Shown here one piece after another: positions 34,580 to 49,150 of a stretch of DNA of 64,000 nt (positions within the stretch are counted from its first letter, which is position 1; each line of letters starts with the position of its first letter). A program made the position numbers and the translations under genes. Below the pieces are notes generated by a model. That model saw only the letters and a program-made list of their open reading frames with translations, was not told where the DNA came from and did no database searches. The DNA comes from Rhizoclosmatium globosum (taxonomy: Eukaryota > Chytridiomycota > Chytridiomycetes > Chytridiales > Chytriomycetaceae): contig MCGO01000024.1 in assembly GCA_002104985.1 (NCBI GenBank), forward strand, positions 434,001 through 498,000, given 5' to 3'.

Positions 34580-37500
34580 TTAACTGTCTGTAGTTGATGT
34601 CTGAGATCCTTTGTGCGACTCTTTGCTTCCCGAATTACTAGAATTCTTCAAATCCCCTAGTTTTTCTTCTTGAATCACGTCTTCAATAGCATTAGAGTCC
34701 TTTCTTGAGCGTGGAGTTACCAACGAGTTTCTGAGGCTTGTACTTCGCGGGGAATCATCATCTGTCAAAGACTCTTTTCGCTTCGACATACTTGCTTTTA
34801 CTTTTTCAACCGATGAAGCACTTTCCCGTCGTCTACTTTCATTTGTTGCTTTGAACGTTTCATACGCAGACTTTTCAGATCCCATCGATAATGGCCGGGT
34901 TGTCATTTTTACATTTGAACGCAAATGTTGTGGTTTTGGGTTCAATTCCTCAGACATTTTAACTTTTGGTGACATTGCTGCTATTGTGCGGGAGCCGTCG
35001 CCAACATCTCCGCCTCCGCCCTGACTTCGAATTGGTGTTGAATTCCTTTGAGTCACTGTAGATGAGCTATTATCTCGTCCTGACCCTTCGAAACCAGATA
35101 TAGCTTGGTCTGGATGAGCCGATAAAAACCTTGGCGAGCTTTTCATCAATATAGGTCGTAAAGCAGGAGGAGGAAGCGAAGGAGCTGTGACATCTTCGCT
35201 TGCATACTTTAAATTCATTTTTAATGATCTCGGTCTCCCCAATCTTTCATTTGGTAACATATCTGATCCTCGATAATCATCTGACGTTTTCAGTAGCTGT
35301 TTGTTTGGTAGGGGGGGAACAGCGATCATATTATCAGTACTAGCTCCATATAATTGGCTTTTTAGTCCTGCTCCTGAAGGACGTCTGTGGAACGATGATC
35401 GCCTTGATTTCGAATCTTTAACAGCCACTGATGCTGCTATGCTAAATTGTGATCCTTGAACGTTTCTAGATCCCATCCAAGAAGGTGGTGGATTAATTCT
35501 ATCAGTCCTTATGGGACTGTCGGCCAAGACTTTCCAAACTCTAGCCTTCAATAGCTCTGTGAATGTCAATAAATTTTTGTTGCAACGAGAAAATATTATG
35601 GGGATAATGGGATCTAATTAACACATTAGTTCACATTCAACAATATCATGGTTTTACCTTCGAACGTCAGTGCTAACTTAATTGACCTCAATTCTTCCCC
35701 TTCAAGTAGACCACATGCGCCTGCTTTGGTAATAAGTTCTTCGAGTTTCGACCACTGGCTCTATAAACAAACATCAAATAGCGAACCTTTAAAATGCATA
35801 ACATACCGTAGTAAGCAAATTCTGTGAGCTTCCGGCAGTAACTTCCCCCAAAGGTACGGGTTGTATTGATTCAGCATCCGATTTTCGGCGAAAATCTATA
35901 TTCAAAAAACCTCCCTGAGGAGTAGAGGGAATAATAAATGGACTATGCGGCACAGGAAGCATTGACTGATGTTCAAGGCCCTCACTCCGTCTACGTTCAT
36001 GGGGATGCATCGAGTAACTTGATGTGACTTGCATGGCAACAGACTCCACTTCATCACTATTTCTAGTTTTACTAAAACAGCATAGAAACGGAAAATGAAA
36101 CTCTTACACGAAAGCTGCGAAAAACTTCTTGAGGTCCTCTTCTTGTTTTTTTTTGTCAATATCGGTCAGACTCGCTTTGAACTGGATCATTGCATAGCTG
36201 TGGACTATTAAGCAGACCGCCGTTGTTAGAATCAAGATAGCTAAGGGAAGAACACTACTGATGGATTTTCGTGTGTTGTAGGAGGTTGGAGATACAGTGA
36301 CTTCGAAGGCAAATAATACAACATAGACAACAGTACAGTATGCGTACAATGATCCTCGTATATAATCAAACCACCACACAGTATTGGGCCGACCGAAAAA
36401 TGAGCAACACGAGAGGAAAGCATTCAAAATAGTAGAAATCCCGAGAAAGTACTTGTTCACGATATTAAAGTACATAATTATAACAATTGTTTTAGAGATT
36501 GACTCTAAATAAATGTTCCAATCTTTGTCCTTGAAGTTGTAATCTTTTCGCAACATCTTCAAAATCTTGCAGTACCTGACAACAGCGTTTGTGAAGGTAC
36601 AACCTAGAGATATGCTCAATATCACCATAATCCAGTGAGATTTTGCCCAGCAAACCACGTGATAACTATTACTGTATGTGAGATTTTCGAGAGATAGCCG
36701 ACAATCAAAAACTTTAGCGAGTAATTCCACACAAGGATTATAAAATATCCATGCAAAGTTTGGCAAGAAATCGGCTAGGAATGCGTGATACTTGGTAAGC
36801 TTGGCAATTGTTTCAGGATAGTACTGTTCCAAAAACCCGTAGAGATATGTTGTATAGAACATACAAACAATCCAAATGAACACAAGTACATTCATCAAAA
36901 TGTAGTACCAAAACCAGTCGAAGATCAGCCCAAGATACGAAATAACGTCAATAAACCCGCTCTCTTGGACAACCACGGAACGAGTGAGGCATAAATACAC
37001 AATTTGAAAACATGTGCAGCATTGAGTCACTATGCCAAGCCAATTTTGAAATGTCCATTTGATTGGCGATTTTTCAAGACTTTCCTTCCGTTTTCCCTTT
37101 TTCGTCCGTGTTTCTGCATCCGTATGATATGTGTACATGTTACTTACAAATGGAATAGCATTTGAGAGTACCAAAAGAATGTAGAATGCGATGTAGAATG
37201 AAAATCCAACTGTGGTTGTTTTGAACGAGCCTAAATTATTCCAAATCGTCAAGGCTTCATCCCAAGCGTAATTTTCTATGAAAAGTCAACGAAACTGATA
37301 AACAGGAAATGCCTCACCAGTTGTATAAAATGCCGTTTTGTCAAAATCTTCTTGGAGTTGGCTCATGACATTCACTTTGTTACAAGTAACTATACTCATT
37401 GCCCGAATGCTATTTTGTAAAATGTTATCGGCAATGGGTATCCAGCCGTTGTTTAAAAGACTCTGCTTCGCTTCGGAGTCCGTGAGGGCGTAAGTCAAAA

Positions 37501-38680
37501 ACCTGATTGTGGTCTTCACACGTTCGCAATCCACCAAAGTTCCTGGTGAAGAGTAAAAATAATGCTCATTGAGCAAAACATGAGTCAAAAAAGATACTGG
37601 ATAAGCTGTTGCTGCATTTGAATCCGTGATTGACAAGTAATTATGCCGTCGGAAAGGTAACGTCGCATTCAACGTATCCAATGCGGAGGTGAGCGAGCTC
37701 ACGGTAGGATCCACGATATTGCCTTGGGAGTTCACTAGCCTCGCAATTTGAGGGGTTTCACCGCTGGTGTTCGCCTGCAGAGCTGCCTCCAAAGGTACAT
37801 ACGTTATGGAATAGGGTATCACACTTGACATATACATAAGCTCAAACGCATCTTGGCCTTGAATAAACGAGAGCGGCCATTTTGTTGTTGCATTAGCTTG
37901 CACAATCGCTTTAAACGACGTTGAGTACTTTCCCAAATAATTGAGAATCACGTCTGAGGACGATGAGCTGTTTGAACTCCGCACAACAGCAACAATCGCA
38001 CGTTTCGGAAGTTGAATAGAAGGATTGAGCGTTTGGATGGCAATATCGCTCCACATGGTTATCTTGCCACAAAAGATATCACCTAAGGTTTTTGCATCAA
38101 ACACAAGAGAACTCCGCCCTCGAAGATCTGGTACATTATACGCGAAAGCTAATGCTCCAGCAAAAACTGGAAACATAAGCGTTCCCAAATGTTGCGGGGA
38201 TGCTGGATCTACGACTGATGATGCATTTAAGTTTTGACTGGGATCATCGCTCAAGAAATATCGTGTTTCACCGGGTAAAACGTCAGAATCTAATGCCCCA
38301 AATATGCTATCACCAGAAAAGAATCCTTGCTCAGCAATAGTTGTTTCCGCAGAAGTGTAAGAGATCTTCCCAGAGACCTGAGTCGCGTCTGCAAGGGTAT
38401 GTTCTGAAAACAACTTGATCCACCTCCAGTAAGTTGTAGACACCAAAGAAGACCCAGATCCAGCAATTACGATAGGAGGAAGTGAAACTTGGATGGAAGG
38501 TTGATAGGATTCATCAACATATGTGTAAAGGAGTCCAATCGCAACAATAATTATAAGTAAAGGCAGAAACATATAAGCGGCAACTTGGAGCCGCTCGATG
38601 AAAGGCATAGTATCAGCAACAAGAGGGGTGTTAACTCGTATTTCGGTAACGTTCCCAGAATCTTGATCCACGGACTTCAT
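34580..38680 (-). CDS. PstS-like binding domain fused to multi-pass membrane receptor-like protein
   Basis: Large multi-exon gene. After the start at 38680 there is a cytosolic stretch and a signal-anchor helix (FLPLLIIIVAIGLLYTYV). A periplasmic-binding-protein-type domain of about 380 aa resembling phosphate-binding PstS follows: PIVIAGSGSSLVSTTYWRWI, AFAYNVPDLRG, LTLNPSIQLPKRAIVAVVRS-like and SSSSSDVILNYL. Next come about seven hydrophobic segments between 37250 and 36120, for example FSFYIAFYILLVLSN, YLGLIFDWFWYYILMNVLVF and VLPLAILILTTAVCLIV. A long Ser-rich cytosolic tail (about 500 aa) ends at 34580. Binding domain outside, seven passes, long tail: an arrangement like class C GPCRs but with a different binding fold. 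Exon joins in the tail were not fully checked. Ligand and signalling are unknown. Confidence 0.75.
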
Positions 38681-38781
38681 CCTTTGAGCAGTAGGATTTG
38701 CACAACACTTGCAAATCTCTTTTGGGCTAACTGAATAATGTATCTTTGGTAAATAAATCGTATTAAACTTCAAACCAAACG

Positions 38782-39801
38782 ATGTTGGCTCCCGTCCAAG
38801 TCTTTTACTGCGGTATCTGCACTGCACCACCGGAGGTTTGAGGATTCATCCTTCCTTCAGTTACAATTCTAAATGTTGTCCAAACAACCTTGTCTTGCTT
38901 AGTATTGCGAATTCGGACCCTCGCTCAAACGATGCAAAGTCTGGCTCCAGGAAAACAAACCCGAGCTCTTTGCAAGATTATACGCAGATGCAGGAGCTGC
39001 GGAAGGTTGGCATACATGACTGGAACTTGTGAAGAGCTGATGGTTTTCTCTTTCTTTCGTTGTCGATTACAGCCGCTGCAAAACTCAAGGACTTGACCGT
39101 TACTGAAGGATCAGAAACCGCAACTGCTGAGGGAGTTAAAACGGAAGGAGGGGAAGGAAAGGCGGCAGCGAAGCCAGCAGCTCCAGGTGTGTCGAGTAGC
39201 TTAAAGGATCGCCAGACTTGAAACTGATGCATAACGAACATAGAGAAACTCGATGCTTTGCAGAAGGAAGAACTCAAGAAGGAAAAGAAGAAGGCGGTAT
39301 GTGGAAAAGGGTGTTGGGATTAAGGAAGGACATATCCAAACTCACACCCGTGTATTTTAACAGGGAGCACGAGTTAGCATTAAGCGTATCGAACGAACAA
39401 AAAGAAAGTGTGTCATTGCTGTTTCTGGATTGGAAGTGTTTGGTTCGTCTTCCACATTCTTTCTCCTCCTCCTTCATTCTCAAACGTTCCTTCAGATGTG
39501 GATTTGAAAAAGACTGCCAAGTTGTTTGCAACGAAGTTTGCTTGTGGATCTTCAGGTATGAATGAATGCACTCTTGACCTCTTTTGTGTCAGGTCTGAGC
39601 TCTTTCACAGTAACCAAGAACCCTGCCGGATTCGATGAAATTATCGTACAAGGAGACGTGCAAGATGATATTTATGAGCTCATTATCAAAACATTCAAGA
39701 ACGTAAGACCTATTTTTGTTCTTCATCCATCATACTAGGGGCGTTTAAACTCACAGTTATCTTGTCTACAGATCCCAGAAGACAACATCGACATGGATTA
39801 G
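38782..39801 (+). CDS. TMA22: Density-regulated protein DENR (Tma22)
   Basis: SUI1/eIF1-domain protein that, with MCT-1/Tma20, recycles 40S subunits and supports reinitiation. Eight exons: 38782..38835, 38903..39005, 39073..39186, 39244..39296, 39364..39442, 39496..39555, 39593..39702, 39772..39801; 200 aa. The N-terminal zinc motif YCGIC…YCEFGPS is split by the first intron, so the start was placed on the short first exon. The SUI1 domain has VSIKRIERTKRKCVIAVSGLE, KKTAKLFATKFACGSS and IIVQGDVQDDIYELI. The middle is Ala/Lys/Glu-rich. It is divergent from the receptor-like gene, with start codons about 100 bp apart. Confidence 0.95.
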
Positions 39802-39932
39802 TTTAAAAATACTTGTTGTGGGGAAGGTTAGCAAAACACAAAACAAAGAGTTGGCTTGCCTTTTTTGTTTTTTTCGGGGCTCTTTCCTTTTTTCTTTCCC
39901 GAAATCGTTTTCGACGAAGGCACAAGACAACA

Positions 39933-42217
<2,285 letters not shown>

Positions 42218-42449
42218 AACAAAAGGAAGTGATGTAGTATGAAGGGAAGAGTGTAAGGGCCATGTTTTCCTTAGTTTCTTTTTATTATTATTTTATTACC
42301 CTTCCCCAACATCTATTTTGGTTCCCATAATTGCGCATATAACGTCTTCTTTACATTCTGTTGCGGTTTTGTTATAAAAGGGGTTTATTGTATGATATGT
42401 AAATAGCACGAGACGAAATGGAAACGAGAAATGACTTGTCTAGAGTTGG

Positions 42450-43898
42450 TTACTTGCTGATCATTGGCTTGATGACATAGATGTATACGAATACAAGCAC
42501 CACAATAAGAACTGCACCAATAATGATGGCCAGCCACCACTTCTTTTTCCTTGCTTGTTTGCGGTATACAACTGCCTTTGACAGTTCTGCATGAATTTAT
42601 TTTAGTATGAGTGGGTAAGGGAAGAATGAGGAGGACTACAAACCTTTGGATCCTTCTTCAACATATTGTACAGTATTTTCAACATTTGATTCGACATTGT
42701 TGATCATTTCTTGTTGGGTCTATGCGAAGAAACACCATTTGTCAGCCAACATCTAAGAGGAATCAAGAAAACCTCGTACCTCAATGAGTGCTTGCATCTC
42801 CTGGAACAATTCAAATACTTCTGTCATGGACTGTTCAATCTTTTGCAGCTCTGTGTGTCTGTTTTGGACATCATTCAAAGCCTTACGAGCCTTATCGTTA
42901 CGAGATGCAAGAAGCTGCTGAGAGAAGGCTGAGCCAGTGTTGCTGTCAAGAGCACGAGCAATTTCCTGTGGAGTTGCATCGGGTCGGGCTGTTTATGGTG
43001 AATGAGAGAGGTTATTAAATTTGATGAAGGAGGGTTTGGGTGATTTTGAGGGGAGGAGAGGATATCACAACAGCCAGAATGAACAACCAACGTAGAGAAG
43101 ACAAATCAAAGAATACCAACCAATACGAATTTCACGTTCCATTCTCTGCTTGTACTTTGATTTGAATGACTTTTGGACTGACGCAAAGTCATCCGCCACA
43201 GCCATCAGTTTTTTAGCCATTGTACCCAATTGACCTTTTCGAGAATGCGATTCGGCACCGGGAGGCATATTGGCGGTTGAAGCGGAGAGGGCACGCATAG
43301 TTTTACGGGCATCATTGAGGATGGCCGAGATGTTGTCCTGGACGGCATTCATTTGCGAAGTGGCTCTGTCAGCTTCGGCGTGGTGTGTGGTTGAGATGAT
43401 CTTTTGCTGGAGAGCCTGGAGGTCAGGGATGAGTTGCCTCTGGATGCGGTCGAGGTCGTTGCGCATTGCGTCAATGTCGTCGTAGAAGCGGGAGTTTGAG
43501 GTTGCTGATGTTTGAGTGTTTGAGCGGGATGGTTGTCCGCGGCGGTGGTCGTTTTGAGTTGGGTTTGAGTTGAAGGAGGCAGCGGGGGAGGCCGATCCAG
43601 CTCGGAGGTCGCCGAGTCTGTCACGGCCGCTGTTTGAGGCTGTTGGAGGGTCTGTGTATGCGGGATAGTTGTTGTTGTAGTTGTTGTTGTTGTTGTTGTT
43701 GTTTGAGGGACGCTGTTGCTGGTTTGATGAGTAGCCTTGTCCTTGTGGGTTGCTGCGGGGAGCCCGTCCCGATGGTGCTGGAGCAACGCCCCGACCACCG
43801 CCACCACCGCCGCCACTGCCACTGTTACTGCGCTGTGCCGTTGCTGGCGGATACCGCGGCTCTCGTTCGCGGCTGTCGTAGTTGCCGCGAGATGACAT
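42450..43898 (-). CDS. SSO1: Plasma-membrane syntaxin (Sso1-type Qa-SNARE)
   Basis: Exons complement(42450..42586, 42644..42719, 42780..42988, 43121..43898), 399 aa. A long N-terminal region rich in Ser, Gly, Asn and Gln contains a run of eight or more Asn. The Habc helical domain (DDIDAMRNDLDRIQRQLIPD … MEREIRIARPDAT) follows, then the Qa-SNARE motif (DVQNRHTELQKIEQSMTEVF, LIETQQEMINNVESNVEN) with the zero-layer Gln. A C-terminal membrane anchor (WWLAIIIGAVLIVVLVFVYI) ends the protein. Acts in fusion of secretory vesicles at the plasma membrane. The roughly 160-residue low-complexity N-terminal extension is longer than in yeast Sso1. Confidence 0.93.
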
Positions 43899-44064
43899 TG
43901 GCTCAATTTGTGTTTGCTTCCAAATTGGGCCGCCACACTGACCACTGCCAACAAAAAAGTGGGAGACACCTCGCCTTATGGATTTCTTCGTTGTCGGTAT
44001 CTTCTAGGCAATTGAAAGATAAGTATCATACATGCTTTAATGTTATTGGCTCCCCTTCCCAACA

Positions 44065-44440
44065 CTAAAAACAAATCCAATTGTCACTGAGACGATCAAG
44101 TGAACACAGTGTTTTTCTGTCGGAAGTTTTCGTAACAGCAGATAAAGCGTTCCCACCTCTGAAGTAAAAAATGGGTAAAGGGGGCACGCACCATCAACAG
44201 AGCTAACCTTGATCCAAACTTCTTCAGCATATCAATTATATGGACAATATCGTTCAGATTTATTTTAGAGTCTTTAAAATCCTCTCTGCTTCCATAAACA
44301 ATCATCACATTAAACTAAAATTCTTCAATGTATCATAGGATTTGAATTGAAATTAATGCAATACATACTCTCTGAATTTCTGGTATCACGTTTCTGCAAT
44401 TTCGCTGAAAGGTGAGGAAAGGTGGGTGGCAGTTGCCCAT
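44065..44440 (-). CDS. Small 90-aa protein of unknown function
   Basis: Three-exon model complement(44065..44158, 44208..44314, 44369..44440) with consensus splice sites and a kept frame. The protein begins MGNCHPPF, where Gly2 with Cys4 could allow N-terminal lipidation, although the usual Ser/Thr at position 6 is absent. It continues with a hydrophobic/helical part (NVMIVYGSREDF, IVHIIDMLKKFG). No family was recognised. The start codon is 44 bp from the divergent carnitine acetyltransferase start. Support comes from splice consistency rather than homology. Confidence 0.45.
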
Positions 44441-44484
44441 GTGTTTCCTCAGCCAAGTTTCGTCTCGCAAACACCCAACTCAAA

Positions 44485-46741
44485 ATGCTCTCAGTTCTGC
44501 GCACGCAAACACGCACGAACCTGCGTCTTTCCTTCCGCGCGTCGTCCACAGCTGCCGCGTATCCAGCAGTCCCACGCCTTCCGATTCCCGCGTTGGAAGC
44601 AACATGCACGCGATACCTCGAAAGGTCTGTACTTTGGAGCAACCACCCACCCACCAACCACCAACCACGCACCCACTTTCCAGCTGCCGCCCACTTCTCT
44701 CCGCCGAAGAGCTCGAGCGCACCACCGCCGCCGTGCAAACCTTCTCTCGCAGCGGTGGATTCGGCGAAGAGCTCCAGTCCCGCCTGCGCGCCCTCGACAA
44801 GACCGAGCCCAATTCGTGGCTCGAGAACATCTGGCTCAACAAGGCGTACCTCGAATGGCGCGACCCGAGTCTCATCAACGTGAACTGGTGGTGTCAGCTC
44901 AAGGACGACAACCTCGTCGAAACTGCCGCGAATGTCGTCACGGATGTGCAGTTGAAGCGTGCGAGTAAGCTGATCTCAAATATGCTGGACTTTAAGCGCC
45001 TGGTTGACGAGTATGTTGTTGTTTTACAATCATGTGGCTCTCACACTCAAATCCTACTTTCTTTTCAGACGTCTCTTGCCACAGGAATACATGAAGGACG
45101 CACCACTCTGTATGAACCAATACACAAACTTGTATGGTGTCACACGAATTCCTGGTGAAAAGGCAGACACAATCTCTTCCCCGTCTCCCTTCCCTACTTC
45201 CGCCACACATATCATTGTTTCCATCCGTAACCAGTTCTACAAAGTCGACGTGATTTCAAAAGATGGAAAAAGACTCTCCATGAAGGCCATTGCCGCCCTT
45301 TTGAGACTCGTTGATGAAGACAGTGTCACAAGCAAGAAACAGCCTGCAGTTGGTATTCTCACTGCCGGTCACCGTGACACAAACTTTAAGGTATTGTTGC
45401 GTTATTTTGAGCGGAGAGTTGGTTGGTAATCTAAGAAATGGGTTTTATAGGGTTACTCGCGTCTTCAAAGCATCTCGCCTAAAAACGCCCAAAACTTGGA
45501 AACTATTCGCACGTCCCTCTTTCACGTTTGCTTAGACACTCACGGTGGCGACAAGATTACTCCAGAAGATACTCATGGACAAATCTTCCACAACTACAAT
45601 GGTCATAACAGATGGTTTGATAAAGCGTTGCAGTTGATTGTCTTGCCAAGTGGTCGCGCTGGATTCAACGGTGAACACACTCCAACGGATGCTGTGATTC
45701 CTGGTCGCATGATGGAATACATTATCAAGACGTGAGTTTGTCTTCAGATGACTTGTGAATGCCAAGTATTAAACCTGATTTGTTCAACCAGGACTCCTGT
45801 TGATGCCGCTGATGCTGTTTCCAGCTCAAATGTATCCGCCCCTGAAAAGCTGAGCTGGTCAGTTGACAAGGAGGTTGAATCTGCGTTGAAGGAAGCCGAG
45901 GAGACTGCTACTGCTTTGATTCAAGACACCAACAGCTGTTTGTTGCAAACTGATGTCTATGGAAGTGACTTTATCAAGAAAGCTGGTGAGCATTCCTCTC
46001 ACCTTTCTTAAGCACTGACATACAATAATCAGCACGAGCAAGCCCGGACGCGTTTGTCCAAATCGCTCTTCAACTTGCCTGGAGACGTGTTCACCAAGAA
46101 CCAACAGCTGTTTATGAGAGTGCATCAATTCGTCTCTTCAAGCACGGAAGAACCGAAACTATCCGTAGCTTAACGACTGATACTTGGGCTTTCGCGACAG
46201 CGTTTGATGACTCGAGCGTTACTGTACGTTCACAATGCTTTACTGATAATTCTAATTTCATACATATAGGCTGACGAGAAACGTGTTCTCTTTGGGAAAG
46301 CTATTCAATCGCAATCTCATCAAGCAAAGGAAGCCACATTTGCTCGTGGCGTTGATCGTCACTTGCTTGCTCTTCGCACATTGATTCGGTCTCCAGAAGA
46401 ACAAAAGCGCGCTACTCTCTTCACAGACCCAGCATACATCAAGTCCATGTACTTCAAGCTCTCTACCTCAAACATGAGTCCCGGAGACTCCTTTTATGGT
46501 GGATTTGGGCCAGTTGTTCCTGAAGGATATGGTGTAAAGTGAGTAACTTTTTATCCTTTCAGTTTGATATAGGTTTTTTAACAATGTGTATGATAGCTAC
46601 GCAATTGGGAAGGATAACCTCAAGTTCTCTATTTCTGAAAAGAAGAGTTGCAAAGACACGAGTGCTCAAAAGTTCAGGGAAGCTTTGTTGAGCAGTTTGG
46701 TTGATTTGAAGGCGCTCTTCGAAGCTGGGAATGATCATTAA
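44485..46741 (+). CDS. CAT2: Carnitine O-acetyltransferase
   Basis: Transfers acetyl groups between CoA and carnitine in mitochondria/peroxisomes. Exons 44485..44624, 44684..45010, 45069..45390, 45451..45731, 45792..45985, 46033..46223, 46270..46538, 46597..46741; 622 aa. The N-terminus (MLSVLRTQTRTNLRLSFRAS) is a likely mitochondrial presequence. Family segments: RLPIPALEATCTRYL, WLENIWLNKAYLEWRDP, the catalytic His within GFNGEHTPTDA, and a STSNMSPGDSFYGGFGPVVPEGYGV-type stretch with carnitine-binding STS. No C-terminal peroxisomal SKL is present (it ends NDH). The length is usual for the family. Confidence 0.95.
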
Positions 46742-46858
46742 ATCGAATAAAGGCTATTTACCACTGTCAAATTGGACACCGAATTCAAACTTTACACCAA
46801 ACACTTCAATAATTTAATATCAATGGTCAATAAATCAATACAAAAGCTCCGATTCAGA

Positions 46859-47943
46859 TTAATCCCTCTTTAAAGTGGATTCCAACAAAGGCAAAGCACC
46901 TTGCCACTTCCAGCTCAACACAACATCCTTCCTCCCTAATGCCAACATTCTCAAATAAACCAAGCAAGTAATACATCCATAACCACCCATGGCCGCAAAC
47001 AAATGCCACCACACATGAAACTCAAACAAAAATCCCAAAGGCGTCCCCAAATTTGCGCGAATCTCTCTCAACACATTACAAAAGTTGTTATCAATCGACC
47101 AAACCCCAAACCCAACCAAATACGATCCAATCGTATACGTATACAACCTCCACAACCCATTCGCCCTCGTCGCTGATAACTCCACATACCTCTTTGAGAA
47201 GTTCGCGATTTGGAAGGGAAGTAGAAGCGCGAGGCTTCCCGTCAAGATCCCATGTGACGCGGCGAGGAAGTGCGGGTCTTTGTAAGAGAGGTAGATTCCT
47301 GTCACGGCTGCGCTGTAGCTTGTGAAGAGGAGGCTGAGAATGACGCGTTTTTTTGAGGAGGTTGCGGAGGAGGAAGAAGGGAAGAGTTGGAGACCGCTGT
47401 ACAGCATTATGCAGCCGTTGTATATCATGGGGAGTTCGTCCATCATTTGCGCGTTGTACCTGTTGGGTTTTTATACATGAGTTTTGGATTTAATTGGAGT
47501 ATACATTTGGATGTGGAGTTACGTAAAAGGCGAGCGAGGAATAACATTTACCACATGGTTCCATGAAACAGCATGGACCCGATAGCCACGACAATTAAAC
47601 TCCAGAAGGAAAGGTAGTGACGGGTTTCTGTGGCATGTATATCGTTCAGGGTCTTGATTCCAAACAGGGCGAGGCCAATGAAAATGAGGTTGGAAGAAGA
47701 GTTCCAAAACTCGGCTACGTAGTTTGAGATGACGTAGTTTTCTTCGCACCAGTCGAGAGTGCTTGTTGTTGGGCTGTGGGTATGTGTGTGTGGGCGCGTT
47801 CATGATGGAGGTTGTATGTGGAAGGGTATCGGTGGGTTAATGAGTGGGATATTCTAACAGGTGCGGGGAAAATCAGATGTTCACCCCCAGAAGCCTTCTC
47901 GTCCTGCAGGGCCGCCTGGCCAGTACGAATATCCTCCTGGCAT
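46859..47943 (-). CDS. YPC1: Alkaline ceramidase
   Basis: Membrane-bound ceramidase (CREST superfamily) that cleaves ceramide to sphingoid base and fatty acid at the ER/Golgi. Exons complement(46859..47459, 47552..47773, 47885..47943), 293 aa. Features: GREGFWGPTTSTLDWCEENY at the N-terminus (calcium-site acids), SMLFHGTMWYNAQMMDELPM with the conserved zinc-binding His and Asp, and FEFHVWWHLFAAMGGY with the two C-terminal zinc-binding His residues. About seven membrane segments are visible. The three His and the Asp of the family active site are present, so activity is expected. Confidence 0.94.
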
Positions 47944-48055
47944 TGTCAGATTCGAGTCGTAGTTTATCTGCTTGAAGGGTTGTTGTGTTGGCTTTCTGTT
48001 TTTGGATGGGAATCTTGATAAAATTTGGACTAAGCCACCAAGCAACAGTTTGAAA

Positions 48056-49132
48056 TCACAATTTGCTTTTATTCGAGGCAAAGCTATGCTTCGGCAGTAC
48101 ATCCTTGTCCATAAACTCCAAGAAAGATTGAACAACTGTGTCGACAGTGTCCAATTCCAAGTGCAAATGATGACCACCAGGCAAAACTGCCACTTTCAAG
48201 TTCTTTGCCACTTTTCTTCTGTGGTGGTTTTCTTTTGTGTTGAAGAATTTGCAGAGCTCACGGTCGGGTGAGCCATAAATGTTCAAGATTGGACATTCAA
48301 TATGTTCGAGAAACGATAGCACGTCTGCCTCCTTGTAGCCGTATGGTGTAGTCTTTACAGTTGCTGGATCACTGCTCCAGATCCAGTCGCCGTCCTCTGT
48401 CTGGCGCATCCCGCGTTCACACAAGAGCCTTGTCCCATACTCTGAGACATAGTGCATCCCTGTCTTCATTCTCATTTTCACGGCATCATCAAACGTCTTA
48501 AACTTTGTGAGGGAATGATTCTTTTTAGCGAGGTTTCGTTTAACTTCGATTGCATTTTTGGCGTCCTGAAAAGCCGAAGATTTGCGAACGATTGGACCGA
48601 CCGAGTCGACAATCACGAGAGAATTGACCTTTGCTTTGAGGACGGCCGAGGCGAGAAAGGCAACTGAGCCGCCCATCGAATGGCCAATCAGAGAAAACGA
48701 GTCCCAATTCAGCGAATCGACGACGGCGCAGACATCTTCGACGTGGCGAAAGAGAAGGTAGTCGGCCTGGGCGTGGCTGGTTTTGGTTGAGTTTTAGTTG
48801 AAAGAAAGAAAGAAAGAAAGAAGGAAAGAAAGAAACAAACCGGTGCGCAGACTGGCCGTGTCCCGCAAAGTCAAGTGCAACGACAAAGAACGCGTCCGGT
48901 CGAAGCCCAAACACGCGCGTGAGAAACGTGGTCCATGTGGCGCTGTTGTCGAGCCACTCAACCGATTCATTTGTCAGCATGACATAGGTATCAATTGTGA
49001 TAGCATCGCTGTATTTACCCCGTGCAGCGCTAGGATCCGGTGTGCCTTTCCAGTGTCCCGGCCCCATGTGACCGCTTCCAGCTTGAGTCCACGGTATGTC
49101 ACAAACGTCTTCTTGCTGATATTGATGTCCAT
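48056..49132 (-). CDS. Alpha/beta hydrolase, serine hydrolase-like (SERHL type), copy 1
   Basis: Exons complement(48056..48776, 48841..48956, 49019..49132), 316 aa. The alpha/beta hydrolase fold is shown by LALHGWLDN, ALDFAGHGQSAHR, the nucleophile elbow LIGHSMGGSVAFL (catalytic Ser), PILNIYGSPDRE (Asp region) and LPGGHHLHLELDT (catalytic His). This pattern is that of serine hydrolase-like proteins. Substrate is unknown. It is a paralogue of the gene immediately upstream, with matching intron positions. Only 18 bp separate the upstream stop from this start. The intron at 48777-48840 contains a GAAA repeat. It ends just before the ceramidase start region on the same strand. Confidence 0.88.
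48797..48840 (+). repeat. GAAA microsatellite in intron
   Basis: About ten near-perfect GAAA units (one GAAG variant) lie in the second intron of the hydrolase gene. On the transcribed strand this is a pyrimidine-rich TTTC run close to the acceptor-side sequence. Confidence 0.85.
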
Positions 49133-49150
49133 TTTCAAACTGAAATTTAT

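Noticed and set aside
38820..38860. An upstream first exon for the PstS-like receptor gene on the minus strand
   Set aside because: It would lie over DENR exon 1 and intron 1, its phases do not join cleanly, and ATG 38680 precedes the signal anchor well.
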